Below are positions 31,970-38,939 of a DNA stretch of 38,939 nucleotides, one piece after another. Location: NCBI GenBank assembly GCA_003158475.1, contig PMJR01000085.1, positions 18,992-57,930 on the forward strand. The letters are read 5' to 3'. The DNA is from Ignavibacteriota bacterium (GTDB taxonomy: Bacteria > Bacteroidota > Ignavibacteria > UBA10030 > UBA6906). Below the pieces are notes generated by a model. That model saw only the letters and a program-made list of their open reading frames with translations, ran no database searches and was not told the DNA's origin. A program made the position numbers and the translations under genes. Numbering within the stretch: the stretch's first letter is position 1; the number at the start of each line of letters is the position of its first letter.

Positions 31970-33157
31970 ATGATCAAAGAACTCCGCACGGACTTCAACC
32001 GGCAATGGAACGTGAGCCGGTATCGCCGCCTCCTCGACAGACTTGACTCTCGTTGCGGTGCGCATATCAGCTTCCGGGTCTGCGAGACGCCTGTTTTCAT
32101 GCCTCCGGACATCATCCGGCTGATGGAACAGAGTGGACGGGAAATCATGGAACAGCTCGTGGGGAACGCTGATTACAGGGCCGCCTCGGAACGTGCCATT
32201 CCCGCGCGCTTCAAGACTCCCCGCGAGGATCCGCATCCCCTCTTCGCCGCGGTTGATTTCGGGATCGAGGAGAAGCCAGACGGCCGTCTCGCCCCCAGGC
32301 TCATCGAGCTGCAGGGCTTTCCCTCGCTCTATGCCTACCAGCCGGTACTCTGTCAGGAATACGGGGCCGTGTACGACCTTCCCTCCGGCCTGAGCCAGTA
32401 TGCAGAGGGGATGGACGCCGACAGGTACGAGATGCTTTTCAGGACCGCGGTCCTCGGGACCAGGGCGCCGGAAAACGTCATTTTGATGGAAATTGATCCG
32501 CTTCAGCAGAAAACGCTCCCCGACTTTCGGCTGACCGGGAAGCTGTGCGGAATAGCCATCGTCAATGTCCGCGATATCGTCCGGAAGGGAAACAGGCTCT
32601 ATTACAAGAAAGGGGCAACTCTCATCCCGATTGACCGTATATATAACAGGGTAATTCCGGAGGACCTGAAGAAGTCCGGGGCCCGGCCCGCATTCAAGAT
32701 GAGTGACGACATCGACGTCGAGTGGGCCGGTCATCCCAACTGGTTCTTCCGCATGAGCAAGTTTTCTCTCCCTTTCATCAACCACCCCACCGTGCCGAAA
32801 TCGGTATTTCTCTCCAACGTCGACACGCTTCCCGTCGAATTGCGGGACTGGGTCCTCAAGCCCCTCTTCTCATTTGCCGGGAGCGGCGTACTCGTCGCTC
32901 CGGCCCGGTTCGACATCGAGAGCATCACCGGCCCCCGGCGGAGGGACTACATCCTCCAGGAGAGAGTCCAATACGCGGGGGTCGTTGACACCCCCGCCGG
33001 ACCGACAAAAGTCGAAGTGCGGATACTGTACCTCTGGCACGACAATCCCGTCCCCGTTCTCAATCTTGTCCGGCTCGGTCGCGGGGCGATGATGGGTGTC
33101 GATCACAACAAAAACATGGACTGGGTCGGCAGTTCCGCCGGCTTCTGGCCTGCATAA
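31970..33157 (+). CDS. ATP-grasp-like protein of unknown substrate
   Basis: A 395-residue soluble protein. The C-terminal half resembles an ATP-grasp ligase: LRDWVLKPLFSFAGSGVLV (lysine and glycine-rich loop like the nucleotide-binding strand), YILQERVQYAGVV, TKVEVRILYLW and a closing LVRLGRGAMMGVDHNK. The N-terminal half has LAPRLIELQGFPSLYAYQP, reminiscent of glutathionylspermidine-synthase-like proteins. It probably joins a carboxylate to an amine using ATP (inference). AGGGAG lies 5-8 nt upstream of the ATG. An exported oligoendopeptidase F follows after 44 bp, suggesting a link to peptide metabolism. Confidence 0.7.
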   Translation: MIKELRTDFNRQWNVSRYRRLLDRLDSRCGAHISFRVCETPVFMPPDIIRLMEQSGREIMEQLVGNADYRAASERAIPARFKTPREDPHPLFAAVDFGIEEKPDGRLAPRLIELQGFPSLYAYQPVLCQEYGAVYDLPSGLSQYAEGMDADRYEMLFRTAVLGTRAPENVILMEIDPLQQKTLPDFRLTGKLCGIAIVNVRDIVRKGNRLYYKKGATLIPIDRIYNRVIPEDLKKSGARPAFKMSDDIDVEWAGHPNWFFRMSKFSLPFINHPTVPKSVFLSNVDTLPVELRDWVLKPLFSFAGSGVLVAPARFDIESITGPRRRDYILQERVQYAGVVDTPAGPTKVEVRILYLWHDNPVPVLNLVRLGRGAMMGVDHNKNMDWVGSSAGFWPA

Positions 33158-33201
33158 TAAACTCCCGGTAGCAGTTATTTCCCAACATGAACGGAGACCC
33201 C

Positions 33202-35109
33202 ATGAACCCGCTTCGCGATGTCACGTTGTGCATACTCGGACTGTCCCTGGCAGCATCATCAAGCGCGCTCAGCCAGCAGCGGGACAGGAGCAAAATTCCG
33301 GAATCGTACCGGTGGAACCTGGCGGACCTGTACCCCACGGATGACGCCTGGAAAACGGCAAAAGAGGCGTTCTCCGGAAAGATCGGCGCTTCGGGGAAGG
33401 AGGAGGGCGTGATGCAGCCATTCCGCGGAAAACTCTCGGAGTCTCCGCAGACACTCCTCGCCTGCTTCGAGTTGACTACCGATCTTGAAAAAGAATTCAT
33501 GCGACTGTCTGCCTACGCAAGCATGGCATCCGATCAGGACACCAGAGATCCGAAGTATCTCGCAATGGTCCAGGCGATGGGGCAGATCGGCTCCACGTTC
33601 AGCGCGAAGGCGGCATTCATCGACCCCGAACTGCTGGAGATGGGGAAAGCGAAGATCGATGCCTTCCTCGCGAAGGAACCGAAGCTGGAGAAATACCGCC
33701 ACAACCTTGACGACGTTCTCCGCAGGAAATCACACACGGGGGGGGAGAAGGAGGAGAAGATCATCGCCGACGCCAGTCTCATGGCCGACGCACCGGACAA
33801 CATCTACGGCATTTTCTCAAATGCCGAATTTCCATACCCGAGCGTCACGCTCAGTGACGGAAAGACCGTAAAGCTGGACAAGGCAGCCTACACGCTGTAC
33901 CGGGCCGTGCCGAACAGGGAAGACAGAAAAAAAGTGTTTGAAGCGTTCTTCGGGAAGATCAACGAGTTTCGCGCAACGTTCGGGACGCAGCTCTACGCGG
34001 AAGTAAAAAAAGACATGTTTTATATGAACGCGCGGCACTATACATCCTCCGTTGAATCCGCTCTTGACGGGAGCAACATCCCCGTCGCGGTCTACCGGAG
34101 CCTCGTGAGCAATGTCAATAACAACCTCGGGACATTTCACCGTTACCTCCGGCTCCGCGCCCGGATGATGGGCGTGGACAAGCTCCATTACTACGACCTG
34201 TACGGGCCCCTGATGAAACGCGCGGACATCGACTACACATACGAGGAAGCGGAAAAGCTCGTCCTCGCCTCGCTCAAGCCGCTCGGAGAGGACTACATCA
34301 AAGTCGCGAGGAAGGGATTTGCCGAACGGTGGCTTGACGTCTACCCCACCGATGGGAAACGGTCGGGTGCCTACTCCCAGGGGGGGGCGTATGACGTCCA
34401 TCCGTACATGCTCCTCAACTATAACGGCAAGTACGATGATGTGAGCACGCTGGCCCACGAATTCGGTCACACGATGCACAGCTACCTCTCCAACACATCG
34501 CAGCCGTATTCCACGTCGCATTACTCGATATTCGTCGCGGAAGTGGCATCGACGTTCAATGAAGCCCTCCTCCTGGATTACATGATGAAGACGATCAAGG
34601 ATGACGACGTGCGCCTGACGCTCCTCGGCAGCTACCTGGACGGTCTCCGCGGGACGCTTATCAGGCAGACGCAGTTTGCGGAGTTCGAGCTCCGCATACA
34701 TGAGATGGCAGAAAAGGGGGAGACGCTGACCGGGGATGTCCTGGACACGCTGTACATGGGGATCGCGAAGCGGTACTACGGGCACGACACGGGGGTCTGC
34801 ATCGTCGATGACGAGATCAAGGCCGAGTGGGCGTACATCCCCCATTTTTACTACAATTTCTACGTCTTCCAGTACGCGACATCGCTCACCGCCTCCGGCG
34901 CCCTCTCGGAGGAAGTTCTCGCGGGCGACAAGGATGCGACGAAGCGATACCTCGCGCTTCTCAAATCGGGGGGGTCTGACTACCCGATCGAGCTTCTGAA
35001 AAAAGCGGGGATCGACATGACGACGTCGGTTCCCTTTGAGCTGACGATGAAGAAAATGAACCGGGCCATGGATGAGATGGAGAAAATACTCGACAGGAAG
35101 AAGAACTGA
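33202..35109 (+). CDS. pepF: Oligoendopeptidase F (M3 family), exported form
   Basis: A zinc peptidase cutting short peptides. The 635-residue protein has the HEFGH motif (His419, Glu420, His423) in LAHEFGHTMHSYL and the third ligand Glu447 (EVASTFNEALL). The family N-terminus (YRWNLADLYPTDDAWK) is preceded by a clear signal peptide (MNPLRDVTLCILGLSLAASSSA), so this copy is exported, unlike the cytoplasmic PepF of lactococci. I start at 33202, where GGAGA is 4 nt upstream, rather than the ATG five codons earlier. DUF885 lipoprotein follows after 50 bp. Confidence 0.94.
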   Translation: MNPLRDVTLCILGLSLAASSSALSQQRDRSKIPESYRWNLADLYPTDDAWKTAKEAFSGKIGASGKEEGVMQPFRGKLSESPQTLLACFELTTDLEKEFMRLSAYASMASDQDTRDPKYLAMVQAMGQIGSTFSAKAAFIDPELLEMGKAKIDAFLAKEPKLEKYRHNLDDVLRRKSHTGGEKEEKIIADASLMADAPDNIYGIFSNAEFPYPSVTLSDGKTVKLDKAAYTLYRAVPNREDRKKVFEAFFGKINEFRATFGTQLYAEVKKDMFYMNARHYTSSVESALDGSNIPVAVYRSLVSNVNNNLGTFHRYLRLRARMMGVDKLHYYDLYGPLMKRADIDYTYEEAEKLVLASLKPLGEDYIKVARKGFAERWLDVYPTDGKRSGAYSQGGAYDVHPYMLLNYNGKYDDVSTLAHEFGHTMHSYLSNTSQPYSTSHYSIFVAEVASTFNEALLLDYMMKTIKDDDVRLTLLGSYLDGLRGTLIRQTQFAEFELRIHEMAEKGETLTGDVLDTLYMGIAKRYYGHDTGVCIVDDEIKAEWAYIPHFYYNFYVFQYATSLTASGALSEEVLAGDKDATKRYLALLKSGGSDYPIELLKKAGIDMTTSVPFELTMKKMNRAMDEMEKILDRKKN

Positions 35110-35159
35110 GTGTTGATCTCATGCACCCGCACGCTTCTGTTCACAACAAAGGAACTCCC

Positions 35160-36875
35160 ATGAGAATCCTCCTCGTAGCGCTCGCCGTCATCGCGGGGTC
35201 CTGCGCCCCGTCCCTGACCGAAGATCAGAAATTCGAATCCCTCGCCGGGAACTACATCGGAGCCCTGCTCCGCATGAACCCGGAATGGGCCACCACGCTT
35301 GGCGACCACCGCTACGACAATGAAGTTTCCGACTACTCGCCTGCCGGTGTCGCCGCCTCGCGCGCGCTGGCTGCCGCGTACCTTGATTCCGTGAAATCCA
35401 TCACGCTCGGCGGGCTCAATGCCGTGAACCGGATCGACTGCCGCATACTGAGGACCAACCTGGAATACACTCTTTTCCAGATCGACTCGTTACGCGAGTA
35501 CGAATGGAATCCGATGAACTACAACCCCGGGGGGGCGATTTACGTGCTTCTGGCGCGAGATTTCGCGCCCCTGGACGAGCGCCTGGAGAGTGTACGCCAC
35601 CGGTTGATCAGGATCCCCGCGGTACTCGACGCCGCTCGAAAGGTCCTGAAGACCCCCCCGAAGATCTACACCGAGACTGCACTGCAGCAGAACACAGGAA
35701 CGATCGGTCTCATCCGGGACGAGCTGAACGTCTACATCGCACAGAGCGGATGGACGGCGGAGAAAAAGGAAGCCTTAAAGGCCGCGCAGGACTCCGCAGT
35801 CGGAGCCCTCCGGAGTTTTGGAGAGTGGATGCAGAAGGATCTCCTTCCCCGCTCGACCGCTGACTTCCGGCTCGGAGATGAACTCTACAGGCGAAAGCTC
35901 CAGTACGCCCTTGAATCGGATATCTCAAAAGAAGAGATCATGAAGCGGGCGGAGTCGGATCTCCGCGCCACGCAGGAAGCGCTCTATGAAACCGCCCTCC
36001 CCCTGTACCGGGGATTCCTGCCGAAGGGAGACACAACGGACAAGAACACGGTCATCAGGAAAGTTCTGGACAAACTGGCCGGGAGCCATCCCGGCAACGA
36101 GAACATCGTCGAACGCGCGACGGGAGATCTTCAAAAGGCCACCGAGTTTGTCCGGGCACAGAACCTTGTCACGGTCCCATCCGATCCCGTAAAAGTGATC
36201 GTCATGCCCGAATTTCAGCGGGGGGTTGCGGTGGCCTACTGCGACGCCGCGGGTCCTCTGGAGAAGAATGGACAGACCTTGTTCTCGATCTCTCCCACAC
36301 CGAAGGACTGGACGAAGGAGCGGACGGTCTCATTTTTCCGGGAATACAACGATTACATGCTCCAGAACCTCACGATCCACGAAGCGATGCCGGGGCATTA
36401 TCTCCAGCTCGCCCACGCGAACCAATTCAAAGCGCCGACGATGGTCCGCGCGATATTCTCGAGCGGAACGTTTGTCGAAGGATGGGCGACATACGCCGAG
36501 CAGTTGATGGCCGAAAAGGGATACGGTGGACCGGAGGTCAGGATGCAGCAGCTCAAGATGCGGTTGCGCCTTATCATCAACGCGATGCTTGATCAGAAGA
36601 TTCATACGCAGGGGATGACCGAGAAGGAGGCCATGGACCTGATGAAGAACGAAGGTTATCAGGAAGAAGGGGAAGCGGCGGGGAAGTGGCGGCGGGCGTG
36701 TCTTTCCTCGACGCAGCTTTCGACATACTACGTGGGAAACATCGGGATCAACGACCTCCGGACGGCCTACGAGAAGAAATTCGGGCCCTCCACCGGCCTG
36801 AAGACGATGCATGACGCCCTCCTCTCGTTCGGATCGCCGGCCCCTCGCTATCTGATGGATGCGCTGGGTCTCTGA
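35160..36875 (+). CDS. DUF885 family metallopeptidase-like lipoprotein
   Basis: A 571-residue protein beginning with a lipoprotein-type signal (MRILLVALAVIAGSC, Cys15), so envelope anchored. The DUF885 family carries a zinc-peptidase-like HEAMPGH motif, here His407, Glu408 and His413 (TIHEAMPGHYLQLAH), with the later EGWATYAEQLM supplying a further ligand. The overall fold is thought to resemble M32/M2 metallopeptidases. ATG at 35160 has AAAGGAA upstream; an earlier ATG at 35121 would lengthen the signal by 13 residues. It is the last gene of the run started at 31970. Confidence 0.88.
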   Translation: MRILLVALAVIAGSCAPSLTEDQKFESLAGNYIGALLRMNPEWATTLGDHRYDNEVSDYSPAGVAASRALAAAYLDSVKSITLGGLNAVNRIDCRILRTNLEYTLFQIDSLREYEWNPMNYNPGGAIYVLLARDFAPLDERLESVRHRLIRIPAVLDAARKVLKTPPKIYTETALQQNTGTIGLIRDELNVYIAQSGWTAEKKEALKAAQDSAVGALRSFGEWMQKDLLPRSTADFRLGDELYRRKLQYALESDISKEEIMKRAESDLRATQEALYETALPLYRGFLPKGDTTDKNTVIRKVLDKLAGSHPGNENIVERATGDLQKATEFVRAQNLVTVPSDPVKVIVMPEFQRGVAVAYCDAAGPLEKNGQTLFSISPTPKDWTKERTVSFFREYNDYMLQNLTIHEAMPGHYLQLAHANQFKAPTMVRAIFSSGTFVEGWATYAEQLMAEKGYGGPEVRMQQLKMRLRLIINAMLDQKIHTQGMTEKEAMDLMKNEGYQEEGEAAGKWRRACLSSTQLSTYYVGNIGINDLRTAYEKKFGPSTGLKTMHDALLSFGSPAPRYLMDALGL

Positions 36876-36908
36876 GAGGGAGTGAAATGCGGCGTGCTGC
36901 CCTCCCTG

Positions 36909-36952
36909 AAAAAGCAACGACCGCAGGCGGTAACCGGATCCGCCTGCGGTCG
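36909..36952 (-). terminator. Rho-independent terminator for the minus-strand genes
   Basis: A perfect 13-bp inverted repeat, CGACCGCAGGCGG (36918-36930) and CCGCCTGCGGTCG (36940-36952), with a 9-nt loop. On the minus strand it is followed by TTGCTTTTT, a U-tract. It begins 20 nt after the DHOD-like gene's stop. It also lies 43 nt after the DUF885 stop on the plus strand, but without a U-tract there. Confidence 0.88.
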
Positions 36953-36971
36953 TCGAATGTGAGGGTGGCGG

Positions 36972-37967
36972 CTACTTGTAGCTGTTCAGAGCCTTCATGT
37001 AGTTCGCCCTCTCGAATGCCGTCGGATCGGCCACCGACTTCTGGCTCATGCTCCCCTTCAGCTGGCTCACCGATTCGTATTCGTGTTCCTGCATCCATTG
37101 ATTGAGTTCGGCCAGGACTTCCCTGATCCTCCCCGGACCGTGCTTCAGAAGCGCGGAGCACATCATAGTCACGTCCGCCCCCGCCATAAGCATTTTGAGG
37201 ACGTCTTCCGACGTGTGGATGCCGCTCGTGGCAGCGATGCTCGCCTTGATTCTCCCGTGCAGTATCGCCACCCAGCGCAGTGGCAGCCGGAGCGCCTGGG
37301 GCGTGCTTAGTATCACGTTGGGGGCCACCTCGAGAGTCTCCAGGTCGATATCCGGCTGGTAGAACCGGTTGAACAGCACCAGCCCGTTTGCTCCGGCGGC
37401 GTCGAGCTTGTTCGCCATGTTGGCCATCGAGCTGAAGAACGGGCTCAGCTTCATCGCGACCGGGATCTTCACGGTGCTCTTCACCGCGCGGAGAACCTCA
37501 AGGTACCGCTCCTCGACATCCGTCCCCGGGAGGTTCGGTTCGGTGGGGATGTAGTACACGTTCAGTTCGATTGCATCGGCCCCCGCTTCTTCGATCTTCT
37601 TTGCGAATTTCACCCATCCTCCGGTTGACACCCCGTTCAGGCTCCCGATCACCGGGATCCCCAGCGCCTGTTTTGTCTTGTGGAGGTGTTCCACGTACTC
37701 CTCGGGACCCAGGTTGTAGTCGTCGGCTTCCGGAAAGTACGTGATGGCCTCCGCGAAGCTTTCGGTGCCGTTGGCGAGATAGTGGTTCAGCTCCGCGGAA
37801 TCGTGGACGATCTGCTCCTCGAAGAGGGAGTACATCACGATCGCCGCCGCCCCCGAGTCCTCAAGCCGCTTCATGCTGTCCAGTGTGTGGGAGAGCGGAC
37901 CGGCGGAGGGGACGATCGGGTTCTTCAGCTTGAGTCCGAGATATGTCGTTGTCAGGTCCATGGTCAT
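36972..37967 (-). CDS. Dihydroorotate dehydrogenase-like flavoprotein
   Basis: A 331-residue TIM-barrel protein of the DHOD/PreA superfamily. [25 protein letters not shown] is the class-1 DHOD opening, followed by [33 protein letters not shown] and the FMN phosphate-binding end [15 protein letters not shown]. It lacks the clear catalytic Cys/Ser motif of bona fide DHOD, and the family is often found beside pyruvate:ferredoxin oxidoreductase genes, as here (33 bp after nifJ). Its real substrate is unknown. Two ATGs (37967 and 37961) are possible. Confidence 0.88.
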   Translation of the reverse strand: MTMDLTTTYLGLKLKNPIVPSAGPLSHTLDSMKRLEDSGAAAIVMYSLFEEQIVHDSAELNHYLANGTESFAEAITYFPEADDYNLGPEEYVEHLHKTKQALGIPVIGSLNGVSTGGWVKFAKKIEEAGADAIELNVYYIPTEPNLPGTDVEERYLEVLRAVKSTVKIPVAMKLSPFFSSMANMANKLDAAGANGLVLFNRFYQPDIDLETLEVAPNVILSTPQALRLPLRWVAILHGRIKASIAATSGIHTSEDVLKMLMAGADVTMMCSALLKHGPGRIREVLAELNQWMQEHEYESVSQLKGSMSQKSVADPTAFERANYMKALNSYK

Positions 37968-38000
37968 GCCTTCAGTTGATATGTTCGTGATGTCGTCGGC

Positions 38001-38939
38001 TCAATGCGCGGCGTTTCCGGTCGTCGGGGGTGCGGTCGTATTCTCCTCGCGCGCCATCTCCTCGAATATCCGGTACCGCCGCCGTGTGTCCCCCTCCGCC
38101 AGCACCATGAGGCGCTTCGCCTCTTCGGGGTTGCTCTTCGTCAGCATCTTGTACCGTGCTTCCGTGTAGGCGTAATCCTCAAATTTGATTTTCGGCGCCT
38201 TCGAGTCAAGCTTCATCGGGTTCTTTCCCTCCCGCGCCAGCATCGGGTTGTACCTGTAGAGAGGCCAGTGTCCGCACTCCACCGCCGCCTTCTGATTCGT
38301 CATCCCCGTCGTCATGTTGATCCCGTGAGCGATGCAGTGGCTATAGGCGATGATGAGAGAGGGACCGTCGTACGCTTCCGCCTCCATGAACGCGCGGATC
38401 GTCTGCATGTCGTTCGCTCCCATGGCCACGCCCGCCACGTACACGGTGCCGTACTGCATCGCAATCAGGCCGAGGTCCTTCTTGGCAAGCGGTTTTCCGC
38501 CGGCGGCGAACTTCGCCACCGCAGAGCGGGAAGTCGATTTGGACATCTGCCCTCCCGTGTTGGAATACACTTCCGTGTCAAGGACAAGGACATTGACGTT
38601 CCGTCCCGAGGCCAGAACATGATCCAGCCCGCCGTACCCGATGTCATATGCCCACCCGTCCCCCCCCATGATCCAGACGCTCTTCTTGACGAGTGCTTCG
38701 GCAAGGCTGAGCAGGTTCTTCGCCTCGGGCGTGTTGACCCCCTGGAGTTTCTTCCTCATCTCTTCGACCCGGACGCGCTGCGCGTAGATCCCCGACTCGT
38801 CCCCCTGATTCGCCTCGAGTATCCCCTTCGCAAGCTCCGCGCCGATCGTCGGTTCGAGGACGCCCACCAGTTCCCGCGCCATCTCGTTGTGCTTATCGAT
38901 CGCAAGCCGCATCCCGAGACCGAACTCGGCGTTGTCCTC
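38001..38939 (-). CDS. nifJ: Pyruvate:ferredoxin (flavodoxin) oxidoreductase NifJ, C-terminal part
   Basis: Only the last 312 residues are in the window; the frame runs off the right edge with no stop. The thiamine-diphosphate binding segment GGDGWAYDIGYGGLDHVL and the DTEVYSNTGGQMSKST motif are diagnostic of single-chain NifJ/PFOR. These enzymes cleave pyruvate with CoA to acetyl-CoA and CO2, passing electrons to ferredoxin or flavodoxin. The enzyme is typical of anaerobic or microaerobic metabolism. The missing part would contain the two other TPP domains and the iron-sulfur clusters. Confidence 0.95.
   Translation of the reverse strand, partial: EDNAEFGLGMRLAIDKHNEMARELVGVLEPTIGAELAKGILEANQGDESGIYAQRVRVEEMRKKLQGVNTPEAKNLLSLAEALVKKSVWIMGGDGWAYDIGYGGLDHVLASGRNVNVLVLDTEVYSNTGGQMSKSTSRSAVAKFAAGGKPLAKKDLGLIAMQYGTVYVAGVAMGANDMQTIRAFMEAEAYDGPSLIIAYSHCIAHGINMTTGMTNQKAAVECGHWPLYRYNPMLAREGKNPMKLDSKAPKIKFEDYAYTEARYKMLTKSNPEEAKRLMVLAEGDTRRRYRIFEEMAREENTTAPPTTGNAAH

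Noticed and set aside
36918-36952. Hairpin as a functional plus-strand terminator for the DUF885 gene
   Set aside because: The stem is symmetrical but no U-tract follows it on the plus strand; only the minus-strand orientation fits an intrinsic terminator.

Overview
This is a gene-dense, GC-rich (roughly 60 percent by eye) bacterial chromosome segment from the Bacteroidota/Chlorobiota/Ignavibacteriota (FCB) lineage. The main evidence is a type IX secretion C-terminal sorting domain on the sugar-dehydrogenase-like protein at 20429-22387. The candidate promoters, however, look like ordinary sigma-70 sites (TTGACT-like, 17-bp spacer, TAnnnT) rather than the Bacteroidota -33/-7 type, so I favour an Ignavibacteria/Chlorobi-like relative over a true Bacteroidota. 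NifJ, ThyA-FolA, MutS and a fused homocysteine methyltransferase/MTHFR are chromosomal housekeeping genes. I see no integrase, transposase, CRISPR array or rRNA.

Layout. (1) 1-3778, minus: tRNA-Leu(UAG), trigger factor and ClpP (cut by the window edge), preceded by a soluble cNMP/GAF histidine kinase with a 12-bp tandem repeat at its 3' end. (2) 3836-8835, plus: ABC-2 exporter pair, M24 aminopeptidase, POT-like transporter and a LolA-like exported protein. (3) 14468-8839, minus: a seven-gene run of MutT, MutY, Ogg, saccharopine-dehydrogenase-like enzyme, a 48-residue ORF, YajQ and N-acetylmuramoyl-alanine amidase. Its first three genes form a complete oxidised-guanine (GO) repair set. (4) 14643-17502: two unrecognised genes, ThyA-FolA, and a frameshifted ABC-ATPase remnant joined to thyA's frame. 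(5) 17692-22387: a secreted protein of four repeated modules, RluE (convergent and overlapping it), and the T9SS cargo protein. (6) 31521-22391, minus: HMT/MTHFR, MutS, DinB-like, then C39-like peptidase, glycosyltransferase, DUF1684 lipoprotein and SpoIIE phosphatase. The last four sit behind a candidate promoter whose spacer contains a run of eight C. (7) 31681-36875, plus: an esterase pseudogene with a large internal deletion, an ATP-grasp-like protein, an exported oligoendopeptidase F and a DUF885 lipoprotein. (8) 38939-36972, minus: end of NifJ and a dihydroorotate-dehydrogenase-like protein, closed by a strong hairpin terminator.

How they fit together: genome maintenance is strongly represented (MutS, MutT, MutY, Ogg), as is peptide processing (ClpP, M24, POT transporter, PepF, DUF885) and envelope work (amidase, LolA-like, T9SS cargo, repeat protein). 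Two signalling proteins (cNMP-GAF kinase, GAF-SpoIIE phosphatase) lack partners here. The best candidates for something undescribed are the four-module repeat protein, the C39/glycosyltransferase/lipoprotein/phosphatase cluster behind the poly-C promoter, and the compact GO operon. All functional names rest on motif recognition by eye; no database search was run.
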